Of a DNA stretch of 55,985 nucleotides, positions 20,166 through 27,845 are shown in pieces. The first letter of the stretch is position 1; every line of letters starts with the position of its first letter. The translations under genes and the position numbers were made by a program. The stretch is from positions 1-55,985 of the forward strand of contig CAYYZY010000027.1 of the NCBI GenBank assembly GCA_964475955.1, given 5' to 3'. This stretch comes from DATKZH01 sp964475955 (GTDB lineage Bacteria; Planctomycetota; Planctomycetia; Pirellulales; Thermoguttaceae). The notes under the pieces are model-generated. The model was not told where the DNA came from and did no database searches. It was given only the letters and a program-made list of their open reading frames with translations.

Positions 20166-21725
20166 TCAGGCGGCCCGCTTCTGCGAATGCCCTTCGACGG
20201 GGATCTCGACGGTGTGGAGGCGCCCGTCGCGTTCGACGAGCAGCGTCAGCGGGGCGGGAAGCGTTCGGGCAAGCCGGGCGAAGTGCTCCTCGTCGTCGAA
20301 GTCGCGGCCGCCGATCTGGTAGACGCGGTCGCCCGGCCGGAGCCCCGTCGTGGCGGCCGGCGAACCGCGGACCACGTGCGTGACCACGAGCGTGCCCGGT
20401 TCGGCCTCATCCCGGCGCCAGCGGAGGCCGAGGCGGAGGGGCTCGCCGTCGAGTCGGCCCGACAGTTCCAGGGGGCCGTCGTGCCCGACGCGTCGCACCT
20501 TGATCGACACCGAGGGCTGCGCCGAAGCGACGATCCAGCTCAAATCGTCGCCGGTCCGGACCTTCCGGCCCGCGATTTCGATGATCTGGTCGCCCGGCCG
20601 AAGGCCCACCCTCTCGGCGGGCGAACCTTCCGCCACGTGCGTGAGGCGTACGCCTTGTTCGGCCCGATCGCCCGCCTGCCACTCCACCCCGAGCCGCACG
20701 GGCATCGGGGGCCCGCTCTCCCCGTGCTTGCGGGCGTCCGGCTTGGCTTCCTTGGCTGCCGCTTCGCGAAAGCTGGGCAACTCGTCGCGCATGGCCAAGT
20801 CGTAGGTGATGGCGAACAAGAGCCGTGCCGCGCGGCGCATTCCCGGGGGGTTGATCCGGTAGGCATCGTCGGTAGGCCGGTGGTAGTCGTCGTGCAGGCC
20901 GGTGTGCAGCATGACGACGGGGACACCTCGGTCGAAGAACGTCCAGTGGTCGCTATTGGCCCTGAGGTCCCAAGGGAATTGGATCTTGAGGCCGACCTCG
21001 TCGTTGGCCCGGCTCACGAGTCGCCGCCATCCGTAGCCGCTTCGGGTGCCGTAGACCATGATCCGGTCGTCGCGAAGGCGCCCGACCATATCGAGGTTGA
21101 CCATCACGGCGACCTGTTCGAGCGGGACCACGGGGTGCCGGATCCAGTGCTTGGAGCCGCGCATGCCTTTCTCTTCGGCGTCCCAGAGCGCGAACAGGAT
21201 GGATCGTTTTGGCGTCTGCGGCAGGAACGTGAAGGCTCCGGCCACTTCCAGAAGGGCCGACGTGCCGCTGGCGTTGTCGTCGGCCCCGTTGTGGATCTGG
21301 CCGACCTGGCCGCGGCTGTTCCGCTTCGTGCCGTATCCGATGTGGTCGTAGTGCGCCCCCACGACCACGTACTGCGATTTCTTCTGCGGATCGCTGCCCT
21401 CGAGCCGGGCGAGTACGTTGCGGTAGTTGGGCTCAAACGGCTGAAAGAACCCGCCGTCGACGCCGGCCCCGCGGAGCCCCAGTTCCCCGAGACGGTCGGC
21501 CAGGTGCTCCCCGGCCGCGCGGTTGCCGGGCGTGCCGGCCTCGCGCCCCTGGAGTGCGTCGTCGGCCAGGTAGTCCACGTGCGCCTTCAGTTGGTCCGTC
21601 CGGATCGACTCCAAGGCGAGGGCGAATGAGGCCCCTCGCTCCCCTCCCCACGCGACAAGCGGAACGACGGCGAGCCAAGTCGCCGCGAGCAGGAGCCAGC
21701 CGAACGGACGGGCAACACGGGGCAT
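20166..21725 (-). CDS. secreted M28 zinc aminopeptidase with two PDZ domains
   Basis: The protein is 519 residues with an N-terminal signal/anchor helix (WLLLAATWLAVVPLVAWGG). The M28 peptidase domain shows all zinc ligands in order: His and Asp in VVVGAHYDHIGYG, Asp in HNGADDNASGTSALLEVAGA, Glu-Glu in LWDAEEKG, Asp in MVNLDMVGRL and His in DDYHRPTDD. Two PDZ domains follow, marked by SPAERVGLRPGDQIIEIAGR and SPAATTGLRPGDRVYQIGGR. The architecture is known among planctomycete and other bacterial M28 enzymes and suggests a substrate-tethered exopeptidase outside the cytoplasm. It is convergent with the GH95 gene. Confidence 0.93.
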   Translation of the reverse strand: MPRVARPFGWLLLAATWLAVVPLVAWGGERGASFALALESIRTDQLKAHVDYLADDALQGREAGTPGNRAAGEHLADRLGELGLRGAGVDGGFFQPFEPNYRNVLARLEGSDPQKKSQYVVVGAHYDHIGYGTKRNSRGQVGQIHNGADDNASGTSALLEVAGAFTFLPQTPKRSILFALWDAEEKGMRGSKHWIRHPVVPLEQVAVMVNLDMVGRLRDDRIMVYGTRSGYGWRRLVSRANDEVGLKIQFPWDLRANSDHWTFFDRGVPVVMLHTGLHDDYHRPTDDAYRINPPGMRRAARLLFAITYDLAMRDELPSFREAAAKEAKPDARKHGESGPPMPVRLGVEWQAGDRAEQGVRLTHVAEGSPAERVGLRPGDQIIEIAGRKVRTGDDLSWIVASAQPSVSIKVRRVGHDGPLELSGRLDGEPLRLGLRWRRDEAEPGTLVVTHVVRGSPAATTGLRPGDRVYQIGGRDFDDEEHFARLARTLPAPLTLLVERDGRLHTVEIPVEGHSQKRAA

Positions 21726-21871
21726 GATTCGCCGGTGTCCCGGCGTTCAGAAGCCGGGTGCCTGGGGAGAGCGGGACGGTTGGGCGCCGTCGCCAGCCGC
21801 GGCGCCCGACACCCTGAGTATACCGCATGACGGGGGGCCATGCGATGTGCTCCCCTCTGATGAGGCCCCGC

Positions 21872-22741
21872 CTAGCCCGCCCGGGCCGCGGGCTTCGTGT
21901 CGCGGTCGGGCTCTGCGCGGAGCTTGACCGTGGCCCCGGGCGGCAGGCGGCGTTCGGCGACGATGCCGCGGGTGGTTGTCGAGAGGAACTGGTGAAACTG
22001 GCTGGGGGGGCCGTCGGTGAACTCGTCGCGCAGGCGAACGAGGATCTCGTTCCAGGTCAGATTGCTTCGGTAGATGACGCGATAGGCCGCCTTGAGTCGC
22101 CGGACATCGCCGACGCTGAATCCGGCCCGTCGAAGCCCCACTTGGTTCAAGCCCACGACGAGGCTGCTCAGGCCGTCGACGGTTACGTACGGCGGGACAT
22201 CTTTGGTGAGGTGCGACTGTCCTCCTACCATGGCCAGGGTTCCGATTCGGCAAAACTGGTGGATGGCCACGGCCCCGGAGAGGTACGCCCGATCGCCGAC
22301 GGTGACGTGCCCGGCCAGCATGCCATTGTTGGCAAAGATCGTCTGGTTGCCTACGCGGCAGTCGTGGGCGACGTGGACGTTGGCCATCAGGAGGTTGTTG
22401 TCGCCGATGATCGTCGTTTCCTCGGCTTCGAGGGCGCGGTGGACCGTCACGTTCTCCCGGATGGTGTTGCCCGACCCGATGATCACGCCGCCGGGGGCAT
22501 CGGGCATGTTGATGTGCTGCGGCATCCCCCCCAAAACTACGCCTTCGGCAATCTGGTTGGCCGAGCCGAGTCGGGTCCCCTGCTTGACGACCACGTGGCT
22601 GGCCAGCCGGCATCCGTCGCCGATCTCGACGCCGGGCTCGACGACACAGAACGGCCCGATATCGATGTCTTCTCCGATTTTCGTCTTCGGACTCACCAGC
22701 GCTAATGGATGGATTCCCACGGCGGACGACCTCGCATGCAT
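21872..22741 (-). CDS. lpxA: acyl-ACP--UDP-N-acetylglucosamine O-acyltransferase
   Basis: LpxA catalyses the first step of lipid A synthesis in the cytoplasm, moving an acyl chain from ACP to UDP-GlcNAc. The left-handed beta-helix hexapeptides are clear (IGEDIDIGPFCVVEPGVEIG). Family blocks include GVVLGGMPQHINMPDAPGGV, NTIRENVTVHRALEAEETTI, LMANVHVAHDCRVGNQTIFA with the catalytic His, and SGAVAIHQFCRIG. The ATG used gives 289 residues, slightly longer than the usual 260; the frame extends upstream without LpxA-like text. With the LptE-like and BamD-like genes near 52 kb it supports an LPS-bearing outer membrane. Confidence 0.94.
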   Translation of the reverse strand: MHARSSAVGIHPLALVSPKTKIGEDIDIGPFCVVEPGVEIGDGCRLASHVVVKQGTRLGSANQIAEGVVLGGMPQHINMPDAPGGVIIGSGNTIRENVTVHRALEAEETTIIGDNNLLMANVHVAHDCRVGNQTIFANNGMLAGHVTVGDRAYLSGAVAIHQFCRIGTLAMVGGQSHLTKDVPPYVTVDGLSSLVVGLNQVGLRRAGFSVGDVRRLKAAYRVIYRSNLTWNEILVRLRDEFTDGPPSQFHQFLSTTTRGIVAERRLPPGATVKLRAEPDRDTKPAARAG

Positions 22742-23205
22742 GATCCCTTTCGGGGGCCGGCCTCCCCAGCACGGCCCAAGCCCGGCATCGATTCGGAGTC
22801 CTGGCGGGCCGAATCTGCTCCGTTGCGGGGCGAGGACCGCCAAGCCATACGTCGGTTGTATCGGCCCCAGGATCCGCGTCGGATGAAGCCGATGTAACGG
22901 TTCTCCCGGTATTTCCCAATTCGCTAGCGACGTGAAAAGATGGGGAAGATGGTTTCGCGACCGAGGAAGCAGGACGCGGCGGAGATACGCCGCGCCCTGG
23001 CAGGCATGACGCGCGGGGAGCGGTTCGTGTCGCCTTGCAGTCGCCGGTGCGTCGCTCCGGGGGGCGCCCCTGGCCGGGTTGGGCCCTTGCGAGTAGACTT
23101 ATCGTCAAATCGCGGTTGCCGGCAAGACTTGCGCTTGCGGGCCGCCGGCCACACGTTCACCTGAGAAGACCGTTGACCTCGCAACATCGAGGGGAACCGA
23201 TCGTT
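22742..23205. other. divergent intergenic region between lpxA and the TPR gene
   Basis: No gene is supported in this gap of about 464 bases. The open frames there are Arg/Pro-rich shadows. It must hold promoters for lpxA and for the TPR gene, but no strong -35/-10 pair was found. Confidence 0.35.
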
Positions 23206-23541
23206 ATGCCGACCAAAGAAGAGATCTACGACAAGGGTGTGGCGCTTCAGCAGGAAGGGAAGCTGGAGGAGGCGGTCGGCGAGCTCCAGGGACTCACGGA
23301 GGAGCATCCCGACTATGCGTTGGCGCACGCTGCGCTGAGCGTGTTCTACAGCAAGCTCGAGAAGTACGACGAGGCCATCGAGCACGCTCAGAAGGTGTGC
23401 GAACTCGAGCCCCACGACGCCTTCAGCTTCGTAGCCATGAGCCTCATCTGCCAGAAGGGCGGCCGGCTTCAGGAGGCCGAGCGGGCCCTGATGCAGGCGC
23501 GGATGGCCCAGGTCGCCGCGCAGAAGCCCGACTCGGAGTGA
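23206..23541 (+). CDS. small tetratricopeptide-repeat protein
   Basis: The 111-residue protein is made of about three TPR units: KEEIYDKGVALQQEGKLEEA, HPDYALAHAALSVFYSKLEK and PHDAFSFVAMSLICQKGGRL. It has no signal peptide, so it should be a cytoplasmic protein-protein adaptor. GAGGGGAA precedes the ATG. Its stop lies only a few bases from the end of the convergent aroH gene. Partners are unknown. Confidence 0.85.
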   Translation: MPTKEEIYDKGVALQQEGKLEEAVGELQGLTEEHPDYALAHAALSVFYSKLEKYDEAIEHAQKVCELEPHDAFSFVAMSLICQKGGRLQEAERALMQARMAQVAAQKPDSE

Positions 23542-23544
23542 TTC

Positions 23545-23985
23545 TCACCGCGGGCCGGGCTTCGTCTCCTGGTTGACGTGCTCGGCAATCCATCGCTCGA
23601 GCTCCTCCCAATCGACCGGCGGGAGGTCCGAATGGTCGGGACGAAGCTTGGCGGCCTCCTTGATGTAGACGTGGACGATCTCGTCGGCGGACCGGTCCGT
23701 GTTCCAGTGGAGCAGGACCCGAATGCACCGGCGCAGCGACCCGGGCACGTCCAACTCGTGAGTGCACATCAGCGCCACGTTGAGCCAGCCCAACTGTCGA
23801 GCGGCCAGGGCGGGAAATACGGCCTTGAGGTCGGGAGTGGTGCTGAACAGCGCGCTGGCGACGTCTTCGGGCTCGATGCCATTCTGCCGGATCATCAGCG
23901 CAAGCAGTTGGCGCGTGGCTTCCAGAATCGCTTCGCTGTTGTCGGCGTCGGCAGTGGTGGCCCCGCGGACTCCCCGACAAGGCAT
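23545..23985 (-). CDS. aroH: AroH-type chorismate mutase
   Basis: This monofunctional chorismate mutase converts chorismate to prephenate on the way to Phe and Tyr. The 146-residue protein matches the trimeric AroH fold: CRGVRGATTADADNSEAILE at the N-terminus, the DVASALFSTTPDLKAVFPAL block, CTHELDVPGSLRRCIRVLLH with active-site Glu and Arg, and VYIKEAAKLRPD near the end. The ATG follows GAGGGGATAGCG. It is downstream of the hsp20 array on the same strand but separated by a strong hairpin, so it is probably transcribed on its own. Confidence 0.92.
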   Translation of the reverse strand: MPCRGVRGATTADADNSEAILEATRQLLALMIRQNGIEPEDVASALFSTTPDLKAVFPALAARQLGWLNVALMCTHELDVPGSLRRCIRVLLHWNTDRSADEIVHVYIKEAAKLRPDHSDLPPVDWEELERWIAEHVNQETKPGPR

Positions 23986-24095
23986 CGCTATCCCCTCAGA
24001 AGACTGGTTCCGCCTCCGTCCAATATGGCAGAGTCTAACCCGGGAAGTACCGCTCCGCTATTGCCACTTCTGGGGGTTGCCAGGAGAAAAGGGTA

Positions 24096-24129
24096 AGCCC
24101 CGGTCGGGAGGGGCCTCCCTTCCGGGGCT
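24096..24129 (-). terminator. strong hairpin after the hsp20 array
   Basis: AGCCCCGG pairs with CCGGGGCT, extended inside by GGGAGG/CCTCCC. On the minus strand the stem is followed by TACCCTTTTCTCC, a modest T-rich tail. It lies between the last hsp20 gene and aroH and would separate the two transcripts. Confidence 0.5.
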
Positions 24130-24218
24130 CCGGAAATCCGGCAGTTCTTGCAGCAGTTGACTGAGGGTGCGGACGGGACTGGAGCCAAACGACGCTGCGC
24201 TCGGCCGCCCCGAGCCGA

Positions 24219-24704
24219 CTACTCTTGGACCTTGACGTCGATTCGCTTGACCGCCGCGGAAGGCAGCTTCTTCAGGTGCACGACGAGCACGCCGTTGGAG
24301 TATTCCGCCTCGACGTTTTCGGGGTCGACGGCATCGGGCAGGGGGATCGTTCGCTGAAACGAGCCGAAGCGGCTTTCCGAATGGTAGAAGCCCTTGGCCT
24401 CCTTCTCCGTCGATTCCTTCTTCTCCCCGGCCAACACCAGGTGACTGCCCGAGATCGTTACCTCAACGTCCTTCGGGTCGATTCCCGGCAGCTCCGCCCG
24501 AACGGTGAACTCCTTCTCGTCTTCCGCAATGTCGACGGTTGGGGCCCATCCCCGCTCGGACCCGAACGGCCAATCGCCCCCCCCGAACGGTTCTCGCAGG
24601 AACGACTCGAACAGCCGATCGACCTCGCCGCGAAGGGTGGCTAGCGGCGAGGGTTCCTCCGGGCCACGTTCCCGGACCTTGTTTCTCCAGGGTATCAGGG
24701 CCAT
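24219..24704 (-). CDS. small heat-shock protein, Hsp20/alpha-crystallin (third of array)
   Basis: ATP-independent holdase that binds unfolding proteins in the cytoplasm; 161 residues. The alpha-crystallin domain spans about residues 50-150 (VDIAEDEKEFTVRAELPGID, GSFQRTIPLPDAVDPENVEA, and YSNGVLVVHLKK near the end). The N-terminal arm MALIPWRN with a DRLFESFLREPF helix is typical of class A bacterial sHSPs. The ATG has a near-perfect AAAGGAGGT site, and the gap to the gene upstream is only 26 bases. No IxI motif is obvious; the end VKRIDVKVQE may supply it. Confidence 0.94.
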   Translation of the reverse strand: MALIPWRNKVRERGPEEPSPLATLRGEVDRLFESFLREPFGGGDWPFGSERGWAPTVDIAEDEKEFTVRAELPGIDPKDVEVTISGSHLVLAGEKKESTEKEAKGFYHSESRFGSFQRTIPLPDAVDPENVEAEYSNGVLVVHLKKLPSAAVKRIDVKVQE

Positions 24705-24730
24705 GTTTTACGACCTCCTTTCACAGCGTT

Positions 24731-25186
24731 CTACGTCGTTTCCTCTCCGGAAGGCGTTTCCTCTCCGGCAGGAGCCTCCTCTCCGGAAGGAGTTTTGACG
24801 TCGATCTTTCGCGGCTTCGTCGATTCTGCCTTGGGCAGGTGCAACGTGAGCACGCCGTCGGCGTAATCGGCGGTAATCTTCGAGGCGTCGATCACCTCGC
24901 TCACGCGGAACGTGCGGTAGTAGTCCCCGACGCCGTACTCGTGGACCAGGTATTCCATGCCTTCCTGCTGGCGCGGCGCGACCTTGGCGTGGATGGTCAG
25001 GCTTCCGTCTTCGAAATCGATGTCGATGTCTTCCCCGGCCGCCCCCGGCAAGTCGGCCAGCACAAGCAACTCGTCGGCATGTTCGACAATATCCACGTTA
25101 GGGCGGTAGTGGCACCCACATCGGGTATGTTCGCCTTGGCCGAGCTCGGCGGCCGCGGGTTTCGCAGTGTTACTCTCATCTGCCAT
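24731..25186 (-). CDS. small heat-shock protein, Hsp20 (second of array) with repeat tail
   Basis: The 151-residue holdase has its alpha-crystallin domain at about residues 28-130 (VDIVEHADELLVLADLPGAA, then YADGVLTLHLPKAES and TKPRKIDV). An extra Cys pair (TRCGCHY) lies just before the domain, which is unusual for an sHSP and could bind metal or be redox active. The C-terminus is a short tandem repeat PSGEEAPAGEETPSGEETT, an acidic tail produced by repeated 18-base units in the DNA. AAAGGAG precedes the ATG. It is the middle gene of the array. Confidence 0.92.
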   Translation of the reverse strand: MADESNTAKPAAAELGQGEHTRCGCHYRPNVDIVEHADELLVLADLPGAAGEDIDIDFEDGSLTIHAKVAPRQQEGMEYLVHEYGVGDYYRTFRVSEVIDASKITADYADGVLTLHLPKAESTKPRKIDVKTPSGEEAPAGEETPSGEETT

Positions 25187-25303
25187 CGTTCTCGCTCCTT
25201 TGCCAATCGGGACTGTAAGAACGTGCGGTTGCGACGCGAGTCGGACGCGGCGACCGGAGCCTGGATCGAGTCGCCCGATCGCCGCCGTGCCGGAAACCCG
25301 CCG

Positions 25304-25750
25304 TCACTCTCGGGATGAAACGGGAATCTTCCTCGGACGCGCGCTTTCCGACTTCGGAAGCGTGATGGTCAGTACGCCGTTGCGCATGTCGGCCGCGACG
25401 CGATCGGCGTCGACCGGCAGGGGCAACCGGAACACCCGGGCGAAGGAGCCCACCGGACGCTCCCGGCGATGGTAGGTGACGCCTTCCTGTTCGGTGTCGG
25501 GCCGCTCGACCTTGATCGTGAGCTCGTCGCCCACGACCGAGAGGTCGATCTGGTCTCCCTTCACGCCGGGAAGCTCCAGCTCGACCTGAAAAGCGTCGTC
25601 GGTTTCCCACGCGTTCAGAGCGGGCCGGCCGCGACCGGTAAGCGGCCACGAGACGTCGCCCACGCCGCCCGCGAACCCGCTCAGAAGGCGGTCCATCTCT
25701 CGACGCAACTGCTGGACCGGATAACGGGGACCCATGTAGCGCAGCACCAT
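25304..25750 (-). CDS. small heat-shock protein, Hsp20 (first of array)
   Basis: This 148-residue Hsp20 is first in the array and nearest the promoter. The N-terminal arm is MGPRYPVQQLRREMDRLLSG. The alpha-crystallin domain runs from FQVELELPGVKGDQIDLSVV to MRNGVLTITLPKSESARPRK, ending KIPVSSRE. The family VGSFARVFRLP block is present. The three paralogs differ in arm and tail and probably co-assemble or divide substrates; that is inference. AGGAGGGTCTGAGC precedes the ATG. Confidence 0.94.
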   Translation of the reverse strand: MVLRYMGPRYPVQQLRREMDRLLSGFAGGVGDVSWPLTGRGRPALNAWETDDAFQVELELPGVKGDQIDLSVVGDELTIKVERPDTEQEGVTYHRRERPVGSFARVFRLPLPVDADRVAADMRNGVLTITLPKSESARPRKIPVSSRE

Positions 25751-25862
25751 GCTCAGACCCTCCTGTTCCAGGATTCGTTTAGCTGGTCTCGTGCTTCGTA
25801 GCCGGAACGTGCCGGCAAAACCAGGGGCCAGCGAGTCGTCAATTCACGCAGTAACGGCTAAA

Positions 25863-25878
25863 TGCAAAGTTCGTGCCA
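25863..25878 (-). promoter_or_regulatory. sigma-54 (RpoN) promoter ahead of the hsp20 array
   Basis: On the minus strand the sequence TGGCACGAACTTTGCA matches the -24/-12 consensus TGGCAC-N5-TTGCA exactly. It lies about 113 bases upstream of the first hsp20 ATG and in the same orientation. Sigma-54 promoters need an AAA+ enhancer-binding activator; none is encoded in the window. Confidence 0.75.
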
Positions 25879-26196
25879 ACTCGCGGGAATTGCCCTTAGT
25901 TGCTCCGCCACCGTCGCTTAGGTCGATCGACCGTGTTTGGCCTCCGCGGGGAACTGTCAATATGACAGGCCGGTGAAGGTTTGGCCAGTTCGCCCATCGG
26001 AGCATCGCACTTCACGCGCCTGCAAAGGCAGCCCTCGATTCGGCGCAATCGGTGGGCGCGCCGCGCCCCGAACCGATCCGGCTCCTGGCGCGGGCTGGAT
26101 GACGCGTGGGCCCGCGTGGCGGCTGCTTCACTCGGGGAGTCCACGGCACTTTTCTCGGTTGACCTTATCCCCCAGTAGCGTGTATTCTTTTCGCGG
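25879..26196. other. divergent control region between hsp20 and fab operons
   Basis: No gene is supported. A short palindrome CTGTCAATATGACAG lies at about 25957-25971, roughly 90 bases beyond the sigma-54 -24 element. This is a plausible distance for an activator or repressor site, but that is inference only. Confidence 0.35.
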
Positions 26197-26225
26197 TTGT
26201 GGCGCGGAAACGGGGGGAGTATACT
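26197..26225 (+). promoter_or_regulatory. sigma-70-type promoter of the fab cluster
   Basis: TTGTGG, then a 17-base spacer, then TATACT. The -10 is strong and the spacing ideal. It sits 63 bases ahead of the first fab gene in an AT-richer stretch. Confidence 0.6.
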
Positions 26226-26288
26226 GAATAGTTCGATTTTTTGGCCTTGGACTTAGGTGTTTTGGGGTAGCTTTCCGCCGGGTAGGTC

Positions 26289-26792
26289 ATGCGTTTTTCC
26301 CTAATCGACAGAATCGACGATCTCGTGCCCGGGGAACGGATTGTCGCGGTCAAGGCCTTGTCGATGGCCGAAGAATACTTGGCGGACCATTTCCCGGGAT
26401 TCCCGGTGATGCCGGGCGTTTTGATGCTGGAGGCGATGACCGAAGCCGGGGCGTGGCTGATCCGAGCGTCGGAAGACTTCGCCCACAGCATGGTGGTGCT
26501 CAAAGAGGCGAGGGCCGTCAAGTACGGTCACTTCGTGGAGCCCGGCCAAACGCTCCAAGTGATGGCGGAAGTCGTCGGCCAATTCGAGCGGGAGACCACG
26601 TTGAAGACCCGGGGATCGGTAAACGGACGCACCACAGTGGGGGCCAAGCTGACTCTGGAGAGGTATAATCTGGCTGACGAGCACCCGGCTCAGGCACCCA
26701 CGGACGCATTGGTCAAGCGGCAAATGCGGGCCCTGTTCGCCCTGCTTTGGCAGCCCCCCGGAGAGAAGGTTGCCGACCCATCCGTGACGTGA
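26289..26792 (+). CDS. fabZ: FabZ-like (3R)-hydroxyacyl-ACP dehydratase
   Basis: Hot-dog-fold dehydratase acting on hydroxyacyl-ACP, 167 residues. The active-site helix reads YLADHFPGFPVMPGVLMLEA, with the catalytic His and the Glu. ARAVKYGHFVEPGQTLQVMA matches the central FabZ strand region. It is first of a five-gene fab-type cluster on one strand and directly follows the TTGTGG/TATACT promoter. The C-terminal 40 residues (ALVKRQMRALFALLWQPPGE) go beyond the usual FabZ and may dock on a partner. Confidence 0.88.
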   Translation: MRFSLIDRIDDLVPGERIVAVKALSMAEEYLADHFPGFPVMPGVLMLEAMTEAGAWLIRASEDFAHSMVVLKEARAVKYGHFVEPGQTLQVMAEVVGQFERETTLKTRGSVNGRTTVGAKLTLERYNLADEHPAQAPTDALVKRQMRALFALLWQPPGEKVADPSVT

Positions 26793-26851
26793 GAGGCTCT
26801 ACGAGCCACCCCCCCATTCGCCGGGATGCTTCGTGGTACTGAGAGGGAGAG

Positions 26852-27613
26852 ATGACGCCGATGCGTTTTGAAGGGAAGAATGCGATCGTCACGGGCGGAA
26901 GCAACGGTATCGGCCGTGCCTGCGTGGCCCAGTTGGCGGGCGAGGGTGCCCGGGTGGCGGTGGTCGACTTCTGCGATCCGGAAGTGGCCGAGAAGGTCGT
27001 GGAGGAGTTGAAGGACGCCCCCGGCAAGGTTCGCGCTTTTCGGGCCGACGTCCGCGATGGCCAAGAGGCGCAGAAGATCGTCGATCAGCTTGTGGAGGAG
27101 TGGGAGCGGATCGACGTGCTGGTCAACTCCGCCGGGATCATTCGGGACGGCCTGATGGGGGCGATGACCGAGCAGCAGTGGCGCGACGTGCTCGACGTGA
27201 ACCTGGGCGGGACCTACAACTACTGCCACGCGGTGACGCAGCCGATGATGCGGCGGCGCAGCGGCAGCATCGTGAACGTGTCGAGCACGGGGGCCGAGTT
27301 CCCGTCGCGGGGCCAGGTCAACTACGCGGCGAGCAAGGGGGGCGTCAACGGCCTGACCCGCTCGCTGGCCAAGGAGTTGGCGCCCCGGAAGGTGCGGGTC
27401 AACGCGGTGGCGCCGGGAATGATCGAGACCGGCATGAGCGCGCCGGTCCGCGCCATGCTGGGGGACGACCTCAAGAAGATCATTCCGCTTCGACGCAACG
27501 GACAACCCGAAGAGGTCGCTCGAGTGGTGGCCTTTCTGGCCAGCGACGATGCCAGCTACGTGACCGGACAGATTTTGCGGGTCGACGGAGGCATCAGCCT
27601 GGGAGGCTACTGA
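26852..27613 (+). CDS. fabG: 3-oxoacyl-ACP reductase, SDR family
   Basis: NADPH-dependent ketoreductase of fatty-acid-type elongation. The 253 residues include the cofactor loop VTGGSNGIGRA, the NSAG motif in VLVNSAGIIRDGLMGAM, the catalytic Ser in NVSSTGAEFPSRGQ, Tyr/Lys in VNYAASKGGVNGLTRSLAKE, and the FabG-typical C-terminus DASYVTGQILRVDGG. The position between a dehydratase and an ACP fits FabG. Two in-frame ATGs (26852 and 26861) are possible; GAGGGAGAG lies very close to the first and better spaced from the second. Confidence 0.92.
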   Translation: MTPMRFEGKNAIVTGGSNGIGRACVAQLAGEGARVAVVDFCDPEVAEKVVEELKDAPGKVRAFRADVRDGQEAQKIVDQLVEEWERIDVLVNSAGIIRDGLMGAMTEQQWRDVLDVNLGGTYNYCHAVTQPMMRRRSGSIVNVSSTGAEFPSRGQVNYAASKGGVNGLTRSLAKELAPRKVRVNAVAPGMIETGMSAPVRAMLGDDLKKIIPLRRNGQPEEVARVVAFLASDDASYVTGQILRVDGGISLGGY

Positions 27614-27845
27614 CCGGCGCGTCGGCACTCTGCTCGAATGAGCATTTGGGGTTTGCGCTCCAACATCGGTGACAATTCGAGGAGGCGCGGAGGAACACCG
27701 TCGTTTCGTCCGCACGACGTTGGCCTTGAGCATTGCTTTCTTGTGGGGCATCGCTTGGTTGGCCGGCTTGTAGCGAGCGAGTTTCTTACGCATCGGAGCT
27801 TACGCACAGAAGTTGTCTTACGACAGAATCAAGTGGGAGTTAGTC
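27614..27845. other. gap between fabG and the ACP gene
   Basis: This 232-base gap is much longer than the 25-60 bases between the other genes of the cluster. A minus-strand frame from 27793 begins with a Lys-rich text (MRKKLARYKPANQAMPHKKA) but runs on antisense into fabG without a stop, so no gene is called. An internal promoter for the distal genes is possible. Confidence 0.35.

Noticed and set aside
22940..23164. 74-codon plus-strand frame upstream of the TPR gene
   Set aside because: Arg/Cys/Gly-rich text without homology pattern; more likely leader DNA.
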